From Pseudomonadota bacterium (lineage in GTDB: Bacteria; Pseudomonadota; Alphaproteobacteria; Caulobacterales; Caulobacteraceae): DNA of 42,878 nucleotides. Location of the stretch: positions 1-42,878 of the forward strand of contig CAUJHO010000020.1 of the NCBI GenBank assembly GCA_963205025.1, read 5' to 3'. The notes beneath the pieces are model-generated. The model worked only from the letters and a program-made list of their open reading frames with translations, had not been told where the DNA came from and searched no databases. Positions 1 to 8,167 of this stretch are shown piece after piece; the stretch's first letter is position 1; each line of letters begins with the position of its first letter. A program made the translations under genes and the position numbers.

Positions 1-2960
1 GCGGCTCCCTGAATGGCCGCTTCCACGGCTGGGAGACCTTGGTCCAAGCGCTCACGGATGGCCTGCATCAGAACCAGTCCGTTCAGGGTGGCGACGCCCG
101 AGACGGCGATGAAGCCGACCGCCGCGCTGATCGACAGCGGCATCCCGCGCAGGGCCAGGGTCAGGGCCCCGCCGATCAGGGCCAGCGGCACCCCGGCGAA
201 CACCAGGGCCGCATCCTTCCAGCTTCGCAGCGCCATCCACAGCAGGCCGCCGATGGTCAGAAAGACGATCGGCACGATCAGGGCCAGGCGCTGCGACGCG
301 CGCTCGAGGTTTTCGAACTGGCCGCCCCAGTCGATCCAGCCGGCGCGCGGCGGCTCGACCTCGGCGGCGATGCGGCTCTGCGCCTCGGTGACGAAGCTGC
401 CGAGATCGCGGCCCCGAACATTGACCTGCACGATCATGCGACGCTTGCCGTTGGAGCGGCTGATCTGGTTGGGCCCTTCCGCCACATCGAAACGGGCGAC
501 CGAGGACAGGGGCACGGTCGGGGTCCCGGCCTCGGACTCCTCGGGCATGACCGGCAACTGGGTCATCACCACCGGGTCGTTTCTGAGGCTGTCGTCCAGA
601 CGCACCACAACGTCGAAGCGGCGGTCGCCCTCATTGACCTGTCCGGCCGACTGGCCCGCCAGGCCGATGGCCAGGGCGTCGGCGGCGTCCGAGGCATGGA
701 CGCCCAGCGCCGCCGCTGCGGTGCGGTCGACCGAAGCCGTCAGGGTCGGCTGGCCCGAGACCTGTTCGACCCGGACATCGGCGGCCCCCTCGATCTGGCC
801 GAGAATCTCGGCGACCTCCTGGGCCGTGCGGGTCATGGCGTCGAAATCGTCGCCATAGACCATGACGGCGACGTCCGACCGGACCCCGGCGATCAGTTCG
901 TTGAAGCGCATCTGGATCGGCTGGGTGAACTCGTAGTTCTGGCCGATCAGGCCCGCCAGCTCCGCCTCCATGCGGGCGACCAGCTCGGCCTTGGGCAGGC
1001 GCGGGTCGGGCCATTCAGAGCGGTCGCGCAGGATGACGAAGGTGTCCGAGATCGACGGCGGCATCGGGTCGGACGCCACCTCGGCGGTGCCGGTGCGGGT
1101 GAAAACGTGGGCGACCTCGGGCTGGGCCATCAGGGCGCGTTCGACCTGAAACTGCATCGCCTGGGACTGTTCCAGCGAGGTCGAAGGCACGCGAATGGCC
1201 TGGACCAGCAGGTCGCCCTCGTCGAGCTGGGGCACGAACTCCTGGCCGAGGCTGGCGAAGGCGATGCCCCCCGCCACCAAGGCAGCAACCGCCCCGAGAA
1301 TGACCGCACGCGGGCGGGCGATGGCCTGTTCCAGCAGGGGCCGATAGCGGGCCGTGGCGACGCGGGTCAGGCGCGTTTCCTCATGGTCGGCCTTCGGCTC
1401 GCGCACCACGAGCGCCGCCATGGCGGGCACGAAGGTGAACGACAGGATGAAGGCCCCCAGCAGGGCGAACATCACCGTCCCGGCCATCGGGCCGAACATC
1501 TTGCCCTCGACGCCCTCGAACATGAGCAGCGGCGCATAGACCAGCAGGATGATGGCCTGGCCGAAGGCGGCGGGGCGGACCATTTCACGCGCCGAGGCGG
1601 CCGCGACCGACAGGCGCTCCGAGGCCGTCAGGGCGCGGCCCGTCTCCTCACGCTTGAGGCCAAGGCGTCGGAGCGTATTTTCGATCACCACCACGGCCCC
1701 ATCGACGATCAGGCCGAAGTCGAGCGCACCCAGGCTGAGCAGATTGGCGCTGATGTTGAAGCGGTTCATGGCCGCCGCCGCGAACAGGAAGCTGAGCGGG
1801 ATGACCAGGGCGGTGATGATGGCCGCGCGCACATTGCCCAGCGCAAAGAACAGCACCGCAATGACCAGCAGGGCCCCCAGCGCCAGATTATGCTCGACGG
1901 TGCGGATGGTAGCCTCGACCAGCTCGGTGCGGTCCAGCACCGGTCGGATGGCGACGCCTTCAGGCAGGCTGGTTGAGATCGCCTCGATGCGCTCGCCGAC
2001 GCGGTGGGCGACCTCGCGCGAGTTCTCACCCTGGAGCATCAGGGCGGTGCCGATGACGGTCTCGCGTCCATTGGCGCTGGCCGAGCCGAGACGCGGTGCG
2101 CGACCGATCTGGACGGTGGCGACGTCGGAGACGCGGATCACCTGGCCGCCCCGGTTCAGGATCGGGGTGGCGGCCAGTTCCTCCAGCGTGCGGATCCGGG
2201 CGTCGGCGCGCACGATAAAGGCCTCGCCCGCCCGGTTGACATAGCCGGCCCCGGCGATGCGGTTGGCGTGTTCGAGCGCCTCGACCAGCTGAACCAGGCC
2301 GACACCATAGGCGGCCAGCCGGGCCGGATCGGGATGGACCGCATATTCCTTGACGTAGCCGCCCAGCACATCGACGCCGGCCACGCCGGGAACGGTCAGC
2401 AGCTGGGGCCGCACGATCCAGTCCTGGACGGTACGCAGATAGGTCGCCTTCTCCGCGTCGGTGACCAGGCGTTCGGCCTCGGGCGTCACATAGGGTACGC
2501 CGGGCCGGGCCGCCTCGCCTTCCAGCTCCAGCGTCCAGATGAAGACCTCGCCCAGCCCCGTGACCACCGGGCCCATCGACGGCGTGAGCCCTTCGGGCAG
2601 GTCCTCGCGCGCGGACTGGATGCGCTCATTGACCAGGCTGCGGGCGAAATAGATGTCCGTGTCGTCGGTGAAGACGGCGGTGATCTGGGAGAAGCCGTGG
2701 CGCGACAGGGAGCGCGTCTCGGTCAGGCCCGGCAGGCCCGCCAGCGCCGTCTCCATCGGGAAGGTGACCTGACGCTCGACCTCCTCAGGCCCCAGCGCCG
2801 GGGCGACAGTGGTGATCTGGACCTGCCGGTTGGTGATGTCCGGCACGGCGTCGATCGGCAGGCGCAACAGTTCGCGTACGCCGAAGACGGTGAAGACGAC
2901 CGCCAGCACGACGATCAGCCAGCGGAAACGCACCGAGGCGTCGATGATTTTCCCGAGCAT
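1..2960 (-). CDS. czcA: Heavy-metal RND efflux pump (CzcA/CusA family), 3' end outside window
   Basis: Inner-membrane proton/metal antiporter of the HME-RND family, which drives periplasmic or cytosolic metal export through a tripartite complex. About 986 codons are visible; the family is usually 1,030-1,070 residues, so only the last roughly 50-80 residues are missing. The N-terminus MLGKIIDASVRFRW leads into TM1. The TM4 proton-relay motif DFGLIVDGAVVVIEN is intact, with D414, D420 and E427. That spelling is the CzcA-type (Co/Zn/Cd) signature rather than the CusA-type one, although the operon otherwise looks copper-directed. The ATG overlaps the TGA of the upstream membrane-fusion gene by one base (TGATG), so the two are translationally coupled. 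Substrate is therefore uncertain: Cu/Ag by context, Zn/Co/Cd by motif. Confidence 0.93.
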   Translation of the reverse strand, partial: MLGKIIDASVRFRWLIVVLAVVFTVFGVRELLRLPIDAVPDITNRQVQITTVAPALGPEEVERQVTFPMETALAGLPGLTETRSLSRHGFSQITAVFTDDTDIYFARSLVNERIQSAREDLPEGLTPSMGPVVTGLGEVFIWTLELEGEAARPGVPYVTPEAERLVTDAEKATYLRTVQDWIVRPQLLTVPGVAGVDVLGGYVKEYAVHPDPARLAAYGVGLVQLVEALEHANRIAGAGYVNRAGEAFIVRADARIRTLEELAATPILNRGGQVIRVSDVATVQIGRAPRLGSASANGRETVIGTALMLQGENSREVAHRVGERIEAISTSLPEGVAIRPVLDRTELVEATIRTVEHNLALGALLVIAVLFFALGNVRAAIITALVIPLSFLFAAAAMNRFNISANLLSLGALDFGLIVDGAVVVIENTLRRLGLKREETGRALTASERLSVAAASAREMVRPAAFGQAIILLVYAPLLMFEGVEGKMFGPMAGTVMFALLGAFILSFTFVPAMAALVVREPKADHEETRLTRVATARYRPLLEQAIARPRAVILGAVAALVAGGIAFASLGQEFVPQLDEGDLLVQAIRVPSTSLEQSQAMQFQVERALMAQPEVAHVFTRTGTAEVASDPMPPSISDTFVILRDRSEWPDPRLPKAELVARMEAELAGLIGQNYEFTQPIQMRFNELIAGVRSDVAVMVYGDDFDAMTRTAQEVAEILGQIEGAADVRVEQVSGQPTLTASVDRTAAAALGVHASDAADALAIGLAGQSAGQVNEGDRRFDVVVRLDDSLRNDPVVMTQLPVMPEESEAGTPTVPLSSVARFDVAEGPNQISRSNGKRRMIVQVNVRGRDLGSFVTEAQSRIAAEVEPPRAGWIDWGGQFENLERASQRLALIVPIVFLTIGGLLWMALRSWKDAALVFAGVPLALIGGALTLALRGMPLSISAAVGFIAVSGVATLNGLVLMQAIRERLDQGLPAVEAAIQGA

Positions 2961-4186
2961 CAGTGCGCGTGCTCCGCCTCGCCCCGGCCCAGTTCGGCCT
3001 TGAGCAGGAAGGCATTGGCCCCGGCGATGCGCTCATCGCCGTCGAGGCCGGACACGATTTCGATCGCGCCGCCCGAGGTGGCACCGGTCACAACCGGGGT
3101 GGCACGAAAGCCCTCGCCGGTGAAGACGAAGACCGACGGCACGCCCTCGACCGACTGCACGGCGTCCAGCGGCACGGTCAGGGCACCCGATCCGCTGCTG
3201 GAGGCCAGCCGGGCCGACACGACCGTGCCGACCGCCGGCAGCGCGCCCGAGGCGCGGGCGCGCACGACCACCACCCCCGCCTCATTGACCGGGGCGATGG
3301 CGGTGATCACCGCCGAGATCGGCTCGGTGCCCGGGGCGATGGCGGTCAGGCTGTTGCCGACGCGCAGCTGTCCGGCCGCCTGTGGCGGGGCCTCAAACGC
3401 CAGCTCGACCCGGCGCGCATCGGAAACCGAGGCGACCTGCTGGGCCTCTTCGTGGAGGAACTGGCCGGGGGTGACGCTGACGGCGGTGACGATGCCGCCG
3501 ATGGGGGTCCGCACGGCGACCCGGCCATCGGCACCGGGCGAGCCCCAGGTCGCGACCCGGGCGCGGGCGGCGCGCAGGTCGGCCTCGGCCTGGCGGGCCT
3601 GGGCGACGGTGACGTCGAGGCGAGACTCGGCGATCCAGCCCTGATCGAATAGGGAGCGGTCCCGGCGCTCGGCGGCCAGGGCGGCATCCACCGTAGCGGA
3701 GGCCGCATCGACGTCGGCGCGCGAGGCGGCACCGTCGGGGCTACGGATGGTGGCGAGCACGGCACCCGGCGCGACCCGGTCACCGGGGCCGACATGGACG
3801 GCGATAACCACGCCCGCCAGCGGCGAATCGACCGAGGCCTCGGCCCCGGGGATCAGCGACACCCGGCCCGGCAGCGTCAGTTCACCGCCCCCCCCGCGAC
3901 CGACCGCGACAATGCCGATCTCAAGCCGCTCGGCCGCTTCGGCCGACAGGGGCACAAAGCCCTCCGCGCCTTCGCCCTCGGCGTGTTCGTCGCCCTGTTC
4001 ATCGCCGTGTTCGTCGGTGTGCTCGCCTTGCTCGGCGTGGGCATCCGGCGCGGCGGGGGCGGTCAGGCGGGCGAGGCCGAAGCCTGCCCCCACAGCCAGG
4101 ACGAGGGCGGCGGCACCGCCAATGAGACGGCGTTTGTCGAGCTGGCGGCCACCGGTTGAGCCGGGTCGGCGATCGAAAGGGGTCAT
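2960..4186 (-). CDS. czcB: RND membrane-fusion (periplasmic adaptor) protein, CzcB/CusB family
   Basis: Adaptor subunit that links the RND pump to an outer-membrane channel, 408 residues. It has an N-terminal membrane anchor (RRLIGGAAALVLAVGAGFG, about residues 20-38). Next comes a His/Asp/Glu-rich stretch at about residues 50-72 with repeated H-x-x-E/D pairs, likely metal-binding. Barrel-sandwich (lipoyl-like) halves and an alpha-hairpin follow (ERRDRSLFDQGWIAESRLD). The C-terminal beta domains include FVFTGEGFRATPVVTG. The protein ends in EAEHAH, one base into the pump ATG. It lies 58 bp after the small His/Cys protein gene. No CzcC/CusC-type outer-membrane factor is present in the visible operon. 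The exact metal is not decided by the sequence. Confidence 0.92.
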   Translation of the reverse strand: MTPFDRRPGSTGGRQLDKRRLIGGAAALVLAVGAGFGLARLTAPAAPDAHAEQGEHTDEHGDEQGDEHAEGEGAEGFVPLSAEAAERLEIGIVAVGRGGGGELTLPGRVSLIPGAEASVDSPLAGVVIAVHVGPGDRVAPGAVLATIRSPDGAASRADVDAASATVDAALAAERRDRSLFDQGWIAESRLDVTVAQARQAEADLRAARARVATWGSPGADGRVAVRTPIGGIVTAVSVTPGQFLHEEAQQVASVSDARRVELAFEAPPQAAGQLRVGNSLTAIAPGTEPISAVITAIAPVNEAGVVVVRARASGALPAVGTVVSARLASSSGSGALTVPLDAVQSVEGVPSVFVFTGEGFRATPVVTGATSGGAIEIVSGLDGDERIAGANAFLLKAELGRGEAEHAH

Positions 4187-4244
4187 GGATCAGGGTCCCA
4201 CAGAGTGTTGAAGACGAACGGGCGCGCACGGGCGCGCAGGCGCG

Positions 4245-4589
4245 TCAGCCTCTGGGGGGTCGGATCAGGCCGTCGGGTGCGGTGGAGGTGGGGGCGTGGC
4301 CGGGCGGCGCACCCAGACGCATGGATGTCGTCCAGATGTGGGGCCCCTCGAGCGCGACCGGCGGCAAGGTGCCGGGCGCATGGCAATGCCCGTGAGAACA
4401 CGCCTGGCCCGGCGTGCAGCCGTCGCCCGCCTCATCGGCGTCGGCATTGACCAGCAGGACCGAAGCGGTCGCCTCAGCCTGTTCCGGCCCACAGGCCAGG
4501 GCATCGGCGAAAGGCACCAGCACGAACAGGCCGACGATCAGCGCCAGGAGCGCTGGGACGTACCGATGCGGGCGCGACGACTGAGACAC
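4245..4589 (-). CDS. Small exported His/Cys-rich protein of the metal operon (CzcI-like in position)
   Basis: 114 residues with an N-terminal signal or anchor segment (YVPALLALIVGLFVLVPFADALA) followed by ACGPEQAE. A Cys/His cluster CTPGQACSHGHCHAPG sits at about residues 57-72 and could bind a metal ion. The C-terminus is proline-rich (RPPRG). Short exported proteins with a CxxGxC/HxH cluster are common between copB-like genes and RND pump genes, and CzcI is the best-known analogue. I cannot assign the family from sequence alone, so CzcI-like describes position and architecture. It lies between copB (74 bp upstream) and the membrane-fusion gene (58 bp downstream), in the same orientation. 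The likely role is periplasmic metal buffering or sensing; this is inference. Confidence 0.75.
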   Translation of the reverse strand: MSQSSRPHRYVPALLALIVGLFVLVPFADALACGPEQAEATASVLLVNADADEAGDGCTPGQACSHGHCHAPGTLPPVALEGPHIWTTSMRLGAPPGHAPTSTAPDGLIRPPRG

Positions 4590-4663
4590 ACACGCCCCCT
4601 AGCACGGGCGCCCCCGCGATTGAATGCCGATCTGCCCGGCCGGCCTGCGCCACCTCGCCACGG

Positions 4664-5722
4664 TCAGAACCACGCCCGCAGCCCGATCAGCAGCCGGGTG
4701 TCCTCGACCGAATGGCCGCCGGCGCGGGCCAGATCGGCCGCACCGCCCAGCGCCCGGTGCCACTCGACCCCGACATAGGGGGCGAACTCGCGCCGGATCT
4801 CGTAGCGCAGTCGCAGGCCCGCCTCGATGCTCGTGAATCCGGACGTCAAGCCGCGCGCCGGGTCGTCAGCAGCCGACAGATCGAGCTCGCCGCGCGGCTG
4901 AAGGATCCAACGCTGGGTCAGGCGGATATCCCATTCGGCCTCGGCCCGGGCGGTCAGATCGCCCTCGGTCGACAGGAACAGGGCCGCATCGACCTCCCAC
5001 CAGCCGGCAGTCATGCCCTGGACGCCGGCGACCAGATGAGTGACGTCTTCGCCGTCGTCGACGACATCGTGGCGGACCCCGACCTGAACGTCCCAGAAGG
5101 GCAGGACGGCGCGGCTGTACAAGGCCTGGACCTCGAATTCCTCGGTGCCGCCATCGGCATTGCCCTCGCCCTCGGTCTTCCAGACGAAGCGGTGGATGTC
5201 ACCGCCGATCCAACCCTGGGCGTCCCAGACCAGGGCGGTGTCGTCGTCGCCAAAACCGGCCTCAAGTCGCTCCAGCATGACGGCGGTGGTCCCCATGGCC
5301 CCGGTTTCCTCCAGCACCCGGGCGCGCGCAGCGGCCATGGCCTCGGTCCCGAAGATGGCGTCGGCGGCATGGGCCGGGCCTGAGAAGGCGGCTGGCGGCG
5401 GCGGGGCTTGGGGCGCGCGACCCGCATCATCGGCGCTGGTGGGAATTTCGCGGGGCGTCGGTCCGGCCATGACATGCCCCGCGTGCGGATCGGGCTGGGC
5501 CGGCGGCATGACATGCCCCGCGTGCGGATCCGGCTGGGCCTGAGGCGTGCCGTGCCCCGCGTGTGGATCGGGCTGGGCCGGCGGCATGACATGCCCGGCG
5601 TGCGGATCGGGCTGGGCCTGAGGCGTGCCGTGGCCTGCATGATCCGCATGGCCATCCTGGGCGAAGGCGGGCGTCGTGACGCCCAGCATCGAACCGACGA
5701 AGATCAAAACGGCCCATCTCAT
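4664..5722 (-). CDS. copB: CopB-type outer-membrane copper resistance protein
   Basis: Outer-membrane protein of the CopAB copper-resistance system, 352 residues. A signal peptide (MRWAVLIFVGSMLGVTTPAFA) is followed by a Met/His/Pro-rich repeat region at about residues 22-86. The repeat is a 13-residue unit, DPHAGH plus VMPPAQP or GTPQAQP, that alternates. The CopB beta-barrel domain starts near FSGPAHAADAIFGTEAMA. The barrel part has the family blocks GWIGGDIHRFVWKTEGE, LYSRAVLPFWDVQVGVR and APYVGVEWHRALGG, and ends LLIGLRAWF with the terminal aromatic expected for BAM recognition. The start codon overlaps the copA stop (ATGA, four bases). The repeats are likely methionine/histidine copper ligands. 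Confidence 0.95.
   Translation of the reverse strand: MRWAVLIFVGSMLGVTTPAFAQDGHADHAGHGTPQAQPDPHAGHVMPPAQPDPHAGHGTPQAQPDPHAGHVMPPAQPDPHAGHVMAGPTPREIPTSADDAGRAPQAPPPPAAFSGPAHAADAIFGTEAMAAARARVLEETGAMGTTAVMLERLEAGFGDDDTALVWDAQGWIGGDIHRFVWKTEGEGNADGGTEEFEVQALYSRAVLPFWDVQVGVRHDVVDDGEDVTHLVAGVQGMTAGWWEVDAALFLSTEGDLTARAEAEWDIRLTQRWILQPRGELDLSAADDPARGLTSGFTSIEAGLRLRYEIRREFAPYVGVEWHRALGGAADLARAGGHSVEDTRLLIGLRAWF
5466..5640 (-). repeat. 39-bp in-frame tandem repeats in copB
   Basis: About four and a half near-identical 39-bp units encode the 13-residue DPHAGH repeat. Two unit types alternate (VMPPAQP and GTPQAQP), which makes a 78-bp higher-order duplication. All units stay in frame, so the array can expand or contract without breaking copB, giving a variable number of His/Met metal-binding modules. 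Confidence 0.88.
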
Positions 5723-7476
5723 GCCGGTTCTCCGTCCAGGGGCCGCACCGTCACCACATTGAACATGCCCGCGTGCATGTGCATCAGGAGATGACAGTGA
5801 AAGGCCCAGTCCCCCGGCTCCGAGGCGGTCAGGTCAAAGCTGACCTGAGACCCCGGCGCGACATTGACGGTGTGTTTCCACGGCTGGCGATCGGGGGCTG
5901 CGCCCGTCACCAGCTCGAAGAAATGGCCGTGCAGATGGATCGGGTGCGACATCATGGTGTCGTTCACCAGGGTCACCCGGACCCGTTCGTTGCGGGCAAA
6001 ACGGATCGGCTCGACCAGTTCCGAGAACCGGCGCCCGTCAAAGCCCCACATGAACCGTTCCATATTGCCGGTCAGGTGGATTTCCAGATGCCGCGTCGGC
6101 GGTGTCGCCGCCGGATTGGGCCTCAGCGCCACCAGATCCGTATAGACCAGCACCCGGTGCGGCACATCGGCCAGGCCGAGTGGCCGCTCGCCCAGCCGGT
6201 TGGCCGGGGCCGGTGAGATCATGTCCACGCCCACGCCGACCTGCATGTCGGCCGGGGCGTTTTCAGGGTCGCGCATGGCCATGTCGCCATGATCCATCGG
6301 GGCCGGCGGGGCCCCCATATCGTGACCCATCGCCGCGTGATCCATGCCGCCCATGCCGCCCATTCCCATGTCGGCCATCGTCAGGTTCGGCACCTCGCGC
6401 AGCGGCGGCACCGCCGCCTGCATTCCCTGACGCGGGGCCAGCATTCCCACCGCCATGCCCGACCGGTCGATGGCCTCGGCCACCACCGCATAGGCGGCGT
6501 CGGCGCGGGGCTGGACGATGACATCATAGGTTTCGGCCACCGAGATCTGGAACTCGTCCGTCTCGACGGGGCGGACATCAATGCCGTCCACGGCCACCAC
6601 CGTCATGGCCAGACCCGGAATCCGGAAGTTGAAGATCGACATGGCGGCCGCGTTGATGATGCGAAGCCGCACCCGCTCGCCGGGCCGGAACAGGCCGGTC
6701 CAGCCCTCGGCTGGGCCATGGCCGTTGATCAGATAGGTATAGACCGAGCCGTTGACGTCGAGGATGTCGCGCGGGTCCATCCGCATGCCCGCCCACATCT
6801 GGCGTTCAGCCAGGCTCATCCGGTCCTCGCCGGTAATCAGCCCCTCGACCGTGGTGCGCTGGCGATTGAAATAGCCGGGGCTCTGCTTCAGCCGCGCCAG
6901 CAGTTCGTGCGGATGGATGAAGCTCCAGTCCGACAGCATCAGGACATGCTCGCGGTCATAGGCGACCGGATCGGCCCCTGCCGGGTCGATGATGATCGGC
7001 CCGAAATGGCCCATCGCCTCCTGCAGGCCGGAATGGCTGTGGTACCAGTAGGTGCCCGACTGCCGCACCGGGAATTCATAGTCGAAGGTCTGGCCGGGCC
7101 GGATGCCCGGAAAGCTGATGCCGGGCACCCCGTCCATCTGGAAGGGCAGGAGCAGTCCGTGCCAGTGGATCGAGGTATCCTCATCCAGCGTATTGGTCAC
7201 CGACAGCCGTGCCGTCTGCCCCTCGCGCAGGCGGATCAGGGGGGCCGGCATCGTCCCGTTGACGGTGACGGCATGGCCGGTCTGGCCGCCCACGGTGAAC
7301 GGCGAATGGCCGACGCTCAGCTGGATGTCGGCACCGCTCAGGGTCGGCAGGGCGGGCGCGATCCCGGGCGTCCCCGACCGGGCCCAGGCCGGCATCAGCC
7401 CCTGGGCCGCCAGCAGGCTGCCCCCCAACAGGGCCTGTTTCAAAAGCGTTCTGCGGTCAGGTTGCACGGGCATCAT
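5719..7476 (-). CDS. copA: CopA-type multicopper oxidase (Tat-exported)
   Basis: Periplasmic multicopper oxidase of the PcoA/CopA copper-resistance family, 585 residues. The N-terminus carries a twin-arginine signal (DRRTLLKQ followed by a hydrophobic stretch, AxA-like site near MPAWARSG). Copper ligand motifs are all present: HWHG (H104-G107), WYHSHSG, HPIHLHGHFFEL, and HCHLLMHMHAGM at residues 560-571 with C561 as the type-1 copper cysteine. A Met-rich insert (MADMGMGGMGGMDHAAMGHDMG, shown here as its key residues M, G, D and H) lies at about residues 368-400, as in other CopA proteins. It is the first gene of the operon, so the promoter should lie in the 171 bp between it and the divergent lipoprotein gene. 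It overlaps copB by four bases. Confidence 0.96.
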   Translation of the reverse strand: MMPVQPDRRTLLKQALLGGSLLAAQGLMPAWARSGTPGIAPALPTLSGADIQLSVGHSPFTVGGQTGHAVTVNGTMPAPLIRLREGQTARLSVTNTLDEDTSIHWHGLLLPFQMDGVPGISFPGIRPGQTFDYEFPVRQSGTYWYHSHSGLQEAMGHFGPIIIDPAGADPVAYDREHVLMLSDWSFIHPHELLARLKQSPGYFNRQRTTVEGLITGEDRMSLAERQMWAGMRMDPRDILDVNGSVYTYLINGHGPAEGWTGLFRPGERVRLRIINAAAMSIFNFRIPGLAMTVVAVDGIDVRPVETDEFQISVAETYDVIVQPRADAAYAVVAEAIDRSGMAVGMLAPRQGMQAAVPPLREVPNLTMADMGMGGMGGMDHAAMGHDMGAPPAPMDHGDMAMRDPENAPADMQVGVGVDMISPAPANRLGERPLGLADVPHRVLVYTDLVALRPNPAATPPTRHLEIHLTGNMERFMWGFDGRRFSELVEPIRFARNERVRVTLVNDTMMSHPIHLHGHFFELVTGAAPDRQPWKHTVNVAPGSQVSFDLTASEPGDWAFHCHLLMHMHAGMFNVVTVRPLDGEPA

Positions 7477-7533
7477 CCTACCCGGTCGGGCCGGGGCATC
7501 GTCTATTCAACTTGCCAATAGCGGCCCTTTTGG

Positions 7534-7551
7534 CCCTGATCGCCATCAGGG
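7534..7551. promoter_or_regulatory. Perfect 7+4+7 palindrome between copA and the divergent lipoprotein gene
   Basis: CCCTGAT-CGCC-ATCAGGG lies 57 bp upstream of the copA start and about 95 bp upstream of the lipoprotein start. It could be the operator of a metal-responsive regulator, or a transcript hairpin. It does not match the CueR or CusR/CopR box patterns I know. No regulator gene is visible next to the operon in this window. Confidence 0.4.
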
Positions 7552-7647
7552 TCCAGTTTGGAAGCCTGGGGCTGTCGCCATCCGAACGGCGCTGTCCGGT
7601 TTCAATCTCGAATTGCGTAGGTGTCATCACATAGCGGGAGAGGTCTC

Positions 7648-8118
7648 ATGAATCGTGTTCTGACAACCGGGCTGGCTGTCGCCGCCGTCGCACTGCTCAC
7701 CGGCTGCGGCAATCCTGACGAACACACGATCCGCGATCCGGCGACCGGCCAGGAGGTCACGGTCCAGACCGGCAGCCGCATGCAGGCTCCGCGCAACCTG
7801 CCCGATTTCGCCCCCATCTACCCGGGCGGCGAGATCCAGAACGTGGTCGAAAGCACATCCTCCGGTGAACAGGGGGCGGGCCTGGGCGGCATGGTCGTGT
7901 TCCAGACCGACGCCGACCTCGAGACGGTCGCCCGCTTCTACCGCGAGCGGCTGGATGCCTCGGGCCTGAGCGAGCGCGGCGATGTGAGCATGGGCGAATC
8001 CATGATCCTGACGGCAACGGCGGCGGACAATCCGGCCAACGGCGTGCATGTCACCCTGTCGCCAGGCGACAGCGGCTCCGGCACGACGGTCAATCTGACC
8101 TATACGCGGGGTTCTTGA
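7648..8118 (+). CDS. Small predicted lipoprotein, function unknown
   Basis: 156 residues starting MNRVLTTGLAVAAVALLTGC. The hydrophobic signal ends in the lipobox LTGC, so the mature protein would be lipidated at that cysteine. The ATG is chosen over an upstream in-frame GTG at 7621 because GGGAGAGG precedes it at proper spacing and because it places the signal peptide at the N-terminus. The mature part has short segments such as DFAPIYPGGEIQNVVES and ETVARFYRERLDASG. The latter resembles the 'YPGA...FY...L...G' layout seen in many small lipoproteins of unknown role. It is divergent from copA and upstream of the kinase gene (49 bp gap). Confidence 0.8.
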   Translation: MNRVLTTGLAVAAVALLTGCGNPDEHTIRDPATGQEVTVQTGSRMQAPRNLPDFAPIYPGGEIQNVVESTSSGEQGAGLGGMVVFQTDADLETVARFYRERLDASGLSERGDVSMGESMILTATAADNPANGVHVTLSPGDSGSGTTVNLTYTRGS

Positions 8119-8167
8119 CCTAAACTCCTGGCATCCGGCAGGGTCCCCAGACACGCAGGGGGTGCGA

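Noticed and set aside
39-1976. Long plus-strand open frame (645 codons) opposite the RND pump gene
   Set aside because: Arg/Gly/Asp/Gln-rich translation without any domain; it is the antisense of the pump gene, whose motifs are intact on the minus strand. GC-rich DNA makes such long shadow frames.
5466-5640. CRISPR-like array in the copB region
   Set aside because: 39-bp in-frame coding repeats without spacers.
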